From Acidimicrobiia bacterium (GTDB lineage: Bacteria; Actinomycetota; Acidimicrobiia; IMCC26256; JAMXLJ01): a DNA stretch of 64,000 bases. Numbering within the stretch: the stretch's first letter is position 1; the number at the start of each line of letters is the position of its first letter. The notes under the pieces are model-generated. The model saw nothing but the letters and a program-made list of their open reading frames with translations, did not search any database and was not told the DNA's origin. The position numbers were made by a program, and so were the translations under genes. The stretch lies in assembly GCA_035651955.1 (NCBI GenBank), contig DASRES010000069.1:62001-126000 (forward strand). Direction: 5' to 3'. Of the stretch, positions 44,254 through 52,143 are shown piece after piece.

Positions 44254-45236
44254 CGCGAGCCCTCCGCGTCGCGCACGGCGCGCACGAAGTCGATCAGCGC
44301 CTCGTTGACCTCGGCCGGCTTCTCCTGCTGCACCCAGTGGCCGGCGCCGTCCACGATCACCGTGCCGCGATGGTCGTCGAGCCAACCGTCCATGACCGCC
44401 GGCGGCATCATGACGAGCACGGGGTCGAGGGCGCCGGCGACGAACAGGGACGGCATCGTCACCTTTGCGTCGGCGAGCCGTTCGGTGAGCGCCCAGTTGC
44501 GGTCGAGGTTGCGGTACCAGTTGATCCCACCGGTGAAGCCGGTGCGGGTGAACTCGCTGACGTAGTGATCGAGCTCGTCCTGGCGCAGCCACTCGGGAAG
44601 CCGGTCGGGCTCGGGTAGCCGTTCGACGAACCCGCGGTCGTCGCCCGTCATCGCGCTCGCGACCGCATCCGGATCCGCCGACGCGGTTGCGAGACCGCCG
44701 AGCATGCGCCGCATCGTCGTCGCGGGATCACGACCGAGGTCGGCGTCCGCGACACCCGGCTCCTGGAAGTAGAGCATGTAGAAGAACGAGTCGCCGACGA
44801 CCTGGCGGAAGATCTGGGTGGGCGGCATCGGCCCGCGCGGCACGAACGGCACGCTCATCCCGACCACGCCGGCGACGCGCCCGGGCGCGAGCAACGCGAG
44901 GTTCCACACGACCATCGCGCCCCAGTCGTGACCGACGAAGACGGCTCGCTCCTCGCCGATGTCGTCGAGCAGCGCGAGCAGGTCGCCGGTCAGGTGCTCG
45001 ATGTCGTAGGCCTCGATCGCCTCCGGACGGCTCGAACGCCCATAGCCGCGCTGGTCGGGCGCGAGCACGCGACACCCCGCCGCGGTGAGCGCGGGGATCT
45101 GGTGACGCCACGAGTACGCGAGCTCCGGGAACCCGTGTGCGAGCACCACCGGGAAGCCCGAGCCGGCGTCGACCACGTGCAGCTCGAGACCGTCGCGCGT
45201 CGCGACGGTGCGCTCGCTGATGGCGACGTCGGGCAC
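44250..45236 (-). CDS. Alpha/beta hydrolase, epoxide hydrolase-like
   Basis: 328 residues. VVLAHGFPELAYSWRHQIP is the HGxP oxyanion motif typical of epoxide hydrolases; the nucleophile elbow is FVGHDWGAMVV, with Asp in place of Ser, also as in epoxide hydrolases and dehalogenases. The acid/base pair is in AGALDPV and DGAGHWVQQEKP. GTG at 45236 is preferred (TGAGGTG, overlapping the ligase stop region); a GTG 24 bases earlier is possible. Part of the CoA-catabolic operon. Confidence 0.86.
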   Translation of the reverse strand: MPDVAISERTVATRDGLELHVVDAGSGFPVVLAHGFPELAYSWRHQIPALTAAGCRVLAPDQRGYGRSSRPEAIEAYDIEHLTGDLLALLDDIGEERAVFVGHDWGAMVVWNLALLAPGRVAGVVGMSVPFVPRGPMPPTQIFRQVVGDSFFYMLYFQEPGVADADLGRDPATTMRRMLGGLATASADPDAVASAMTGDDRGFVERLPEPDRLPEWLRQDELDHYVSEFTRTGFTGGINWYRNLDRNWALTERLADAKVTMPSLFVAGALDPVLVMMPPAVMDGWLDDHRGTVIVDGAGHWVQQEKPAEVNEALIDFVRAVRDAEGSR

Positions 45237-45237
45237 C

Positions 45238-46806
45238 TCAGCCGACCCGCCGCTCGACACCGGCCCAGTACGGATCGCGCAGCTCGCGCTTCAGCAACTT
45301 GCCCGACGGGTTCCGCGGCAGCGACGCGGCGAAGTCGACCGACTTCGGCAGCTTGTAGCCCGCGAGGCGTTCGCGGCCGAACGCGATCAGCTCGTCGCCG
45401 GTCACGTCCGTCCCGGGCTCGAGCACGACGATCGCCTTCACCGCTTCGCCCCACGTGTCGTGGGGCACGCCGATCACGGCGACGTCCGCGACTGCGGGGT
45501 GCGCCATCAGCGCGTTCTCCACCTCGGCCGGGTACACGTTCTCGCCGCCGGACACGATCATGTCCTTCACGCGGTCGTGGAGGTACAGGTACCCGTCGTC
45601 GTCGGCGTAGCCCGCGTCGCCGGTGCGGAACCAGCCGTCGGGGGTGATCGCGGCCGCCGTCGCGTCCGGGTTGTTCCAGTACCCGGCCATGTTCTGGTGC
45701 GAGCGCGTCCACAGCTCGCCGACCTCTCCGAGCGCGCGGTCCTCGCCCGTCTGCGGGTCGACGACGCGGAGCTCGACCCACGGATACGGCCGCCCGCACG
45801 ATCGCAAGAGGTGCGGCTTCGCGACGGGGTCGTGGTCGCGCCCGTCGAGCTGCGTGATCGCGCCGGTCGTCTCGGTGAGGCCGTACACCTGGATGAGCTC
45901 GCAGCCCATCGTCTCCATCGCGCGCACGAGCACGGTGTCGGTGATGGGTGACGCCCCGTAGACGAGGGCGCGCAGCGTCGAGAAGTCGGTCGACTCGACA
46001 CCGGGCGTCGCGAGGAGGAACTGGATGACCGCGGGAACCATGAACGCGTTCGTCACGCCGAACTCGGGGATGACGCGCAGGATCTCGGCGGGATCGACCT
46101 CACGCAGCACGACCGTGCGACAGCCGCGATGGAGCCCGACCATGGACCAGCCCGCGCCCGCGATGTGGAACAGCGGCATCATCGCGAGGTTCACGGAGTC
46201 GTCGGTGAACCGCCACTGGTCCGCGAGCCCGGCGACGCCGGCGAAGAAGTTGTCGTTGGTGAGCATCGCGCCCTTCGGCAGGCCGGTCGTGCCCGACGTG
46301 TAGAGCTGGAACGCGACGTCCTCGCCCGTGCCGGTGAAGCCCGGGTCGTCGGGCGCGTGCTGCGCGAGCCACGCCTCGTAGCCGGGCCAGCGCCCGTGCT
46401 CGCCGATCGCGACGATGGTGTGCATCCGCGGGAGGTCGTGCTCGATCTTCTCGATGTGCGGCACGAACTCGGGACCGACGAACACCGCGGTCGCGTGCGC
46501 GTCGTCGATGATCTGCGCCATCTCGACGGACGTGAGGCGCCAGTTCACCGACACGTTGACCGCGCCCAGCTTCGCGAGCCCGAACGTCACCTCGAACCAT
46601 TCGAGCCCGTTCTTGTCGATGAACGCGACGCGGTCACCGGCACGCACGCCCGCGGCCCGCAGCGCCTGCGCGACCTGGCTGGAGCGGCGGTCGAGCTCCG
46701 CGAACGTCAGCGAGCGGCCGCCCGACACGAGCGCAGGCGCATCCGGCCGCTCACGACCGTGGACGCGGACGACATCGGCAACCGTCGCGATCGGGGTCCC
46801 CGGCAT
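45238..46806 (-). CDS. Acyl-CoA synthetase (AMP-forming)
   Basis: 522 residues. P-loop LYTSGTTGLPKGA (about 169-181), YGLTETTGA (about 307-315), GWFRTGDAGYADDDGYLY and the C-terminal catalytic Lys in PRNPSGKLLKREL are all intact, as in medium/long-chain fatty-acid-CoA ligases (FadD-like). It would activate a carboxylic acid with ATP and CoA. First gene of an operon that continues with hydrolase, SDR and enoyl-CoA hydratase, a full activation-and-oxidation set. Confidence 0.9.
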   Translation of the reverse strand: MPGTPIATVADVVRVHGRERPDAPALVSGGRSLTFAELDRRSSQVAQALRAAGVRAGDRVAFIDKNGLEWFEVTFGLAKLGAVNVSVNWRLTSVEMAQIIDDAHATAVFVGPEFVPHIEKIEHDLPRMHTIVAIGEHGRWPGYEAWLAQHAPDDPGFTGTGEDVAFQLYTSGTTGLPKGAMLTNDNFFAGVAGLADQWRFTDDSVNLAMMPLFHIAGAGWSMVGLHRGCRTVVLREVDPAEILRVIPEFGVTNAFMVPAVIQFLLATPGVESTDFSTLRALVYGASPITDTVLVRAMETMGCELIQVYGLTETTGAITQLDGRDHDPVAKPHLLRSCGRPYPWVELRVVDPQTGEDRALGEVGELWTRSHQNMAGYWNNPDATAAAITPDGWFRTGDAGYADDDGYLYLHDRVKDMIVSGGENVYPAEVENALMAHPAVADVAVIGVPHDTWGEAVKAIVVLEPGTDVTGDELIAFGRERLAGYKLPKSVDFAASLPRNPSGKLLKRELRDPYWAGVERRVG

Positions 46807-46835
46807 GCCGGGGATCCTCGCGCGTCGGCACCGGG

Positions 46836-47831
46836 TCAGGTCGCGAGCTCGGTCGGCGTCACCGCGATCTCGACGACGTCCCCGCTCCGGTACACGCGCA
46901 GCGGCACCGGCCGGCCGATGCGCTCGCCGGTCATCAGCCGTTGCAGCTCGCCGACGCCCACCACCGCGATGCCGTCGACGTCGAGGACGACGTCCTCCGG
47001 TCGCAGGCCCGCTCGTGCCGCGGGACTACCGGCGACCACCGTCGTCACCTCCAGGCCGTTCGAACGTCCCGTCATGCGCGTCGCGCGTGGCGGGAGCGGT
47101 CGCGTCCCGCCCGCGATGCCGAGATACGCGCGCCGGACAAGGCCGTCACGCATCAACGCGCCGACGATCGCGCGGGTGGTCGCGTCGATCGGGACCGCGA
47201 GCCCGAGGCCCTGGCCGATGCCGGGCCCGACGACGGCCGTGTTGACGCCGACGACCTCGGCGCGTCCGTTCGCGAGCGCACCGCCCGAGTTGCCGGGGTG
47301 CAGCGCGGCGTCGGTCTGGATGACGTTCTCGACGAGCCGCGACGCGGCGCCGCCACGCGCAACCATCGAGCGGCCGAGCCCGCTCACGACGCCCGCGCTC
47401 AGCGACCCCTCGAAGCCGAGCGGGTTGCCGACCGCGACGACGAGCTGTCCGACCTGGAGCCGCGCGGCGTCACCGAGCACGGCCGCGGTCAGCGGCGCAC
47501 CGGACGGGGACAGGTGCACGCGCACGACTGCGAGATCGGACAGCGGGTCCCGTCCCACGACGTCGAAGTCGAGCTCGCGCCCGTCCGCGAAGCCGGCCTC
47601 CCCGCCGTCACACCCGTCGACCACGTGGGCCGACGTGAGCAGGAACCCGTCGGGCGTCATCGCGACGCCGGATCCCGCACCGGCGACACGACCGCGTCGC
47701 CGGACCCGCAGGCTCGCGACCGACGGCGTGACGACGCGTGCGACACGCGTGACGACTCGCGAGTACGCGTCGAGCGCGTCGTCGTCCGAGACGACGTCCG
47801 GATCGGCGCGGCGGTCCTCCAGCGTGTTCAC
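46836..47831 (-). CDS. Trypsin-like serine protease with PDZ domain (HtrA/S1C), no signal peptide
   Basis: 331 residues. Catalytic His69 (TSAHVV), Asp99 (SDLAVV) and Ser182 (HPGNSGGAL) are present. A PDZ domain covers about 240-325 (GSPAARAGLRPEDVVLDVDG). HtrA proteases degrade or refold misfolded proteins, usually in the cell envelope, but no signal peptide or membrane helix is visible here, so this copy may act in the cytoplasm. Its GTG overlaps the upstream protease stop (GTGA). Confidence 0.88.
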   Translation of the reverse strand: MNTLEDRRADPDVVSDDDALDAYSRVVTRVARVVTPSVASLRVRRRGRVAGAGSGVAMTPDGFLLTSAHVVDGCDGGEAGFADGRELDFDVVGRDPLSDLAVVRVHLSPSGAPLTAAVLGDAARLQVGQLVVAVGNPLGFEGSLSAGVVSGLGRSMVARGGAASRLVENVIQTDAALHPGNSGGALANGRAEVVGVNTAVVGPGIGQGLGLAVPIDATTRAIVGALMRDGLVRRAYLGIAGGTRPLPPRATRMTGRSNGLEVTTVVAGSPAARAGLRPEDVVLDVDGIAVVGVGELQRLMTGERIGRPVPLRVYRSGDVVEIAVTPTELAT

Positions 47832-48739
47832 GCCGAGCCCGTCTGCGGTTGGTCGACGAACGCGACGCGCGTCTCCATCTCGTCGACGCCGCGTACGACG
47901 CGCAACGTCACGCCGGTCTCTCCCTGGGCGCCGTCGAGGACGTCGAAGAGGTCGTCCGCGGTCGTCAGCGCACGCCCGTTCGCCTCCACGAGGAGGTCTC
48001 CTTCGCGGAGGCCGGCCCGTGCGGCGGGACCGTCGGCCTCGACGACGCGCACGAGCAGCCCGTCGCGCTCGGGCAGACCGACGGCGCGGCGCATGCGCCG
48101 TGCCGCGAACGCGGGCGCGAGCCCGACGCCGAGTCGGAGTCGCGACGGCACCTCGCCGCGCGTCAGCTCGTCGACGCGCGTGCGCAGCGTCGCGTCGGCC
48201 GGCTGCGCGAGGTAGAAGCCCTCGCCGAGGCGGTGCGTGTTGACGCCGACGAGCCGCCCCTCGACGTCGACGAGCGGACCACCGGACGAGCCGCGTCCGA
48301 GCGGCGCCGTGTGCTCGACACTGCCCGTCACGCGTCGGCCGCGCGGCCCACGGAACGACCGGCCGACAGCCGACACCGTGCCGAACCCGACGCGCACCCC
48401 TTGGCCGGCCGGGTTCGCGAGCGCGAAGACGGGTGTGCCCAGACGCAGCTCGCTGTCGGGCGCCCACGCGATCACGGGCGCGCCGGCCGTGTCCACGGCG
48501 AGGACGGCGAGATCGCCGTCGACGTCCGCCGCGGTCACCGACGCGGTCACGACCCGCCCGTCGGCGAAGGTCACCGTCGTCTCGGTGCCGCGCAGGTTGT
48601 GCGCGTTCGTCAGCACCACGCCGTCGCCGACGACGACGCCCGCGCCCCGGCCGCGGCCGCGGCCGATGCGCACGACCGACGGTCCCGCCGCCTGGGCGGC
48701 CCGGCCGGCCGCCTGCTCGAGCTCCTCGGTGAGGCTCAT
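47828..48739 (-). CDS. Second trypsin-like protease with PDZ domain (HtrA/S1C), no signal peptide
   Basis: 303 residues. His47 (LTNAHNL), Asp76 (DGDLAVL) and Ser152 (GRGSSGGPL) form the triad; PDZ lies at about 215-300 (GPAARAGLREGDLLVEANG). Shorter at the N-terminus than the following copy and again without export signal. ATG preceded by GGAGGAAACGA. Diverges from an HxlR regulator; the shared promoter holds two palindromes. Two coupled S1C proteases under one regulator suggests a hetero-oligomer, which is inference. Confidence 0.88.
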   Translation of the reverse strand: MSLTEELEQAAGRAAQAAGPSVVRIGRGRGRGAGVVVGDGVVLTNAHNLRGTETTVTFADGRVVTASVTAADVDGDLAVLAVDTAGAPVIAWAPDSELRLGTPVFALANPAGQGVRVGFGTVSAVGRSFRGPRGRRVTGSVEHTAPLGRGSSGGPLVDVEGRLVGVNTHRLGEGFYLAQPADATLRTRVDELTRGEVPSRLRLGVGLAPAFAARRMRRAVGLPERDGLLVRVVEADGPAARAGLREGDLLVEANGRALTTADDLFDVLDGAQGETGVTLRVVRGVDEMETRVAFVDQPQTGSA

Positions 48740-48758
48740 TCGTTTCCTCCAGATCCTG

Positions 48759-48793
48759 ACTTGCGAGAAGCAAGTAACTTGTGAATCGCAAGC
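48759..48793. promoter_or_regulatory. Paired operators in the HxlR/protease divergent promoter
   Basis: ACTTGC-GAGAA-GCAAGT (48759-48775) is a perfect 6-bp inverted repeat. Eighteen bases further, ACTTGTGAATCGCAAGC (48777-48793) repeats the design with CTTG/CAAG arms. Placement 20 bases before the protease ATG and about 70 bases before the regulator suits autoregulation by the HxlR protein. Confidence 0.72.
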
Positions 48794-48862
48794 TACAACC
48801 GACCGACCGGGGAATGCAAGCGCGATTCGGGGGCCGGGCACGGAAGGAGGCGAGCAGAGAAG

Positions 48863-49291
48863 ATGGAGCCGATGGCCCGGACCGGCGACGGACTCGATCT
48901 CGCGCTCACCCGCGTCGGGGACCGGTGGGCGCTGCGCGTCGTCGACGCCCTGCTCGGCGGTCCGCGTCGCTTCACCGAGCTCCAGCACGACCTCGGCGAC
49001 GTCGCGACGAACGTCCTGTCCCAGCGCCTGAAGCAGCTGGAGCAGGCCGGCGTGGTCGTCGCGCGCCCCTACTCGACGCGACCGCTGCGGAACGCGTACG
49101 AGCTCACGGCCGAAGGACGCGAGCTCGCGGGCGCGCTCGCCCTCCTCGCAGACTGGGGTGCCCGGCAGGGCGACGCCGGCGAGACGCCGCACCACGACGC
49201 GTGCGGCAGCGCGCTCGAGGCGCGCTGGTACTGCCCGACGTGTGAGCGCGTCGTCGACGATCCTGACGACGAGCCGCTGCGCTACGCGTGA
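48863..49291 (+). CDS. HxlR-family regulator with C-terminal cysteine cluster
   Basis: 142 residues. The winged helix (about 10-100) has RWALRVVDALLGGPRRFTEL, the HxlR opening, and LSQRLKQLEQAGVVVARPYS. An added tail carries His110, His111, Cys114, Cys124 and Cys127 (RWYCPTCERV), a small zinc-ribbon-like cluster that could bind metal or sense redox. Most HxlR proteins stop before this. It probably controls the divergent protease pair through the palindromes in between. Confidence 0.87.
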   Translation: MEPMARTGDGLDLALTRVGDRWALRVVDALLGGPRRFTELQHDLGDVATNVLSQRLKQLEQAGVVVARPYSTRPLRNAYELTAEGRELAGALALLADWGARQGDAGETPHHDACGSALEARWYCPTCERVVDDPDDEPLRYA

Positions 49292-49313
49292 CCCACGCGC
49301 CTGCGCCGCCTCG

Positions 49314-50969
49314 TCACTCGCCGGACGAGACCCGACCGCCGCGCGGGTTGGACACCTCGCCCGGCAACGGCGCACCGCCGTTCGGCAGCTGCTGCGCGTT
49401 CGACACCGACGGATGCTGCAGGCCGGCCGGACCGCGGCCGAACGCCTCGAGCACGTTCCACGTCACGGTCACCACGGCGTCGTTGTGCAGGCACCCGCCC
49501 TGCGGGCACGGACCCGTCAGGTTGGCGACCCAGATGCTCGTGCCGGTGTCGAAGACACCCGCACCGCTCGGGGCCGTGTAGTACGTCATGTCGGCGTAGC
49601 TCGGCCGTCGCTGGCACCGCACCGGCGAGTGCGCGAGCACCGTGACGTTCTTCGGTCCGGGCAGGTTCGGGTTGTACCGGTCGTACTCGCTCCCGACGAG
49701 ATGCGGGAGATGCGCACCGTTCCGCAGTCCCGTGCCCGCGAACTCCCATTGCGACGCGTCGAGCACGACCATGTCCGCGTCGACCGGGTTGCACTCGTAC
49801 TCACCCCCGAGGAGCGTGCTCTCCGGGTGGTCGAGCGGCGGCGCGCGCCAGTCGACCGTCACCTCGCTCTTGTCGGTCGTCGGGTCCTCGCTCGCGCTCT
49901 TGTAGTCGACGACGTGCCGGTCGGGTCCGAGCGTCGACGGCTCGAACCGGATGTGGCGGAACACCGCGTTCGCGCCGAGGAACACGAGGTTGACGCCGTG
50001 GTCGCGGGCGTTCTCGGCGCCGGCGCGCATCGACGTCGACCAGTACTCGTCGTGGCCGAGCGTGACGAGCACCCTGTGCTGCAGGACGAGCTGCGGCGCG
50101 CGATGGAGGTCGACGTCGGTCCAGTACGTGACGTCGAGGCCCTTCGACTCCGCGAGCCAGACGAGCGGCAGCTCGTTGCCGACGAACTCCGACGCGCCGT
50201 CGTGGTCGTACGGGCGGTCGAACGACACGATTCGCGCGCGCTGGGCGAAGCTCGGATGGCTGGGGGGTCCACCGAGGTACAGGTCGTAGCCGCCCCACAT
50301 GTTGTACGCCTGCCACGTCGCGACCGAGCTCTGGATCAGGTACGCGGCGTGGCTGGCGTCGTCGCGCACCGTCAACGGGATGTAGCGCTGCGCGCCGGTC
50401 GACGCGACGAGCTTGAACAGGTACTCGCCCGGCGGCCACGTCTTGTCGACGGTGACGGACAGCGACGGCTGCCAGTGCGTCTCGACCATGTTCACGCGTG
50501 GGACGACGACGGGATCGGGCTGCTTCACGCCCTGCTGCTGCGCCGAGCGCCAGACCAGCCGACCGCCGAGACCCTGGTAGTAGCCCATGCGGTACGCCTC
50601 GACGTCGAACGCGGGCGCCGTGGTCGAGACGAAGAGGCGGACGGTGTCGCCCTGCTGGACGCTCACCTGGTCCGCGTAGCCCTCGATCGCGTGGGTCGCA
50701 CCGGCGTTCGTGATCGCCCAGTCGCGGGTGCCGGGCTTGCGGTTCTCCTTCTCGACCCACGACGCCGTCGGCGCGCTCGAACTCGCCAGCGCGGTCGCGT
50801 CGACGGTCGGGCGCGTCGTCGCGTGCCGGTGGTCCGCGGCGGTGCGCGACGGGCGCGACGCCGTGTGCACGATCGCGGTCGTCCCCCGCCCCGACCCGCC
50901 GGGCCAGACCGCCCAGACGCACAGCGCGACGAGGACGGCGAGCGCCAGCGGCGCGTGGCGGCGGTCCAT
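49314..50969 (-). CDS. Exported N,N-dimethylformamidase large-subunit-like protein
   Basis: 551 residues. One N-terminal helix (about 7-24) is a signal anchor, followed by a Ser/Thr-rich linker. The remainder (WQAYNMWGGYDLYLGG near 215-230, VTLGHDEYWSTSMRAGAENA near 305-325, ANAVFRHIRFEP) matches the C-terminal domain of the N,N-dimethylformamidase large subunit family; most such actinobacterial proteins are of unknown activity. The tail has CPQGGCLHNDAVVTVTWN. It ends 22 bases from the convergent HxlR gene. Confidence 0.8.
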   Translation of the reverse strand: MDRRHAPLALAVLVALCVWAVWPGGSGRGTTAIVHTASRPSRTAADHRHATTRPTVDATALASSSAPTASWVEKENRKPGTRDWAITNAGATHAIEGYADQVSVQQGDTVRLFVSTTAPAFDVEAYRMGYYQGLGGRLVWRSAQQQGVKQPDPVVVPRVNMVETHWQPSLSVTVDKTWPPGEYLFKLVASTGAQRYIPLTVRDDASHAAYLIQSSVATWQAYNMWGGYDLYLGGPPSHPSFAQRARIVSFDRPYDHDGASEFVGNELPLVWLAESKGLDVTYWTDVDLHRAPQLVLQHRVLVTLGHDEYWSTSMRAGAENARDHGVNLVFLGANAVFRHIRFEPSTLGPDRHVVDYKSASEDPTTDKSEVTVDWRAPPLDHPESTLLGGEYECNPVDADMVVLDASQWEFAGTGLRNGAHLPHLVGSEYDRYNPNLPGPKNVTVLAHSPVRCQRRPSYADMTYYTAPSGAGVFDTGTSIWVANLTGPCPQGGCLHNDAVVTVTWNVLEAFGRGPAGLQHPSVSNAQQLPNGGAPLPGEVSNPRGGRVSSGE

Positions 50970-50976
50970 CGAGCGG

Positions 50977-52101
50977 TCACCCTACCGGCGGCCTCCTCGG
51001 CAGCGCCGTCGGCGGCGGTGGTGTCTCGGCCGCGGTCTCACCAGCCGGTTCGCGGCCCTTGAGACGGTAGTAGTCGATGATCGTCAGCACGACGGCCGTC
51101 AACGGCACCGCGACGAACGCGCCCGGGATGCCAGCGAGCGCGCCGCCGGCCGTGAGCGCGATGAGCACGACGATCGTGTGCAGCTTCACCGCGCGCCCGA
51201 GCACGACGGGCCCGACGAGGTAGCCCTCGACGTTGTGGATCACGATCGTCACGCCGATGACGAGCACCGCGGCGAGCGGCCCCTTCGCGACGAGCGCGAG
51301 CAGCGCGGCGAGCGCGCCGGTGAGGAGCGCGCCGACGATCGGGAAGAACCCGCCCACGAACGTCAACACCGCGATCGGACCTGCGAGCGGTACGCCGATC
51401 GCGAGCAACGCGATGAACATCAGCGTCCCGTTCACGAGGCCGTTGATCGCGGTGCCCCGGATGTAGCCGCTCAGTGTCCGCCACGCGCGGTCGCCGATCG
51501 CGCGGAGGTCCGCGGCGTGCTCGTCGTCGAAGATCCCGAGCCACCAGTTCGTGATGACCGAGCCGTCCTTCACGAAGAAGAACGCGAAGACGATGCTCAG
51601 GATCCCGCCGACGACGAGGTCGAGGACGACGGTCGCCTGTTGGAGCGCACCCTCGACCAGCTTCGTCCGGTTCTTCTGGATCTCCTTGCCGAAATTGTGG
51701 AAGTCCCGCTTGACCTGCTTGCGCGACATGTGCAGCGGGCCGTGGACCATCCAGTCCTGGATCCGCTTGATCCCCTGGTTGGCCTGGTGCTGCAGCGCGG
51801 AGAAGTGGTTGGTGACGGACGGGACGATGTACAGCAGGATCCCGGCGACGACGAGCATCCCGGCCACGAACACCGCCCAGGTCGCGGCGAGCGGCGGCCA
51901 CCCCCGCTTCCGCAACCACTGCGCGGGCGGGACGAGCACGGTCGAGAGGAACAGCGCGACGACGAGCGGCAGCACGACGACGCGCAGCCGCGCAATCGCG
52001 AGCACCACCAGGTAGATCCCGCCCGCGACGAGCAGGGCGCGCCATGCGTACGACGCCCCGACGTCGAGCCACCGCGGCACCCGAGCGGGCCGTTCCGCCA
52101 C
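50977..52101 (-). CDS. AI-2E family transporter (UPF0118-type permease)
   Basis: 374 residues with about eight membrane helices: two near 20-60, one near 70-92, a long polar helical section (about 100-150), then five more to about 335. The segment GYIRGTAINGLVNGTLMF and the closing IPGAFVAVPLTAVVLTIIDY are standard for the family. Members include autoinducer-2 exporters and sodium/proton antiporters; no substrate can be assigned. The C-terminus is Pro-rich. Confidence 0.88.
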   Translation of the reverse strand: MAERPARVPRWLDVGASYAWRALLVAGGIYLVVLAIARLRVVVLPLVVALFLSTVLVPPAQWLRKRGWPPLAATWAVFVAGMLVVAGILLYIVPSVTNHFSALQHQANQGIKRIQDWMVHGPLHMSRKQVKRDFHNFGKEIQKNRTKLVEGALQQATVVLDLVVGGILSIVFAFFFVKDGSVITNWWLGIFDDEHAADLRAIGDRAWRTLSGYIRGTAINGLVNGTLMFIALLAIGVPLAGPIAVLTFVGGFFPIVGALLTGALAALLALVAKGPLAAVLVIGVTIVIHNVEGYLVGPVVLGRAVKLHTIVVLIALTAGGALAGIPGAFVAVPLTAVVLTIIDYYRLKGREPAGETAAETPPPPTALPRRPPVG

Positions 52102-52143
52102 CGGACATGTCTACCCCGACCGACGCAGCGGCACGGCACACCG

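Noticed and set aside
46836-48791. A single 651-codon minus-strand frame joining protease 1 to upstream sequence
   Set aside because: Beyond the GTG at 47831 it is low-complexity Arg/Gly sequence in the wrong frame of protease 2; the two proteases are separate overlapping genes.
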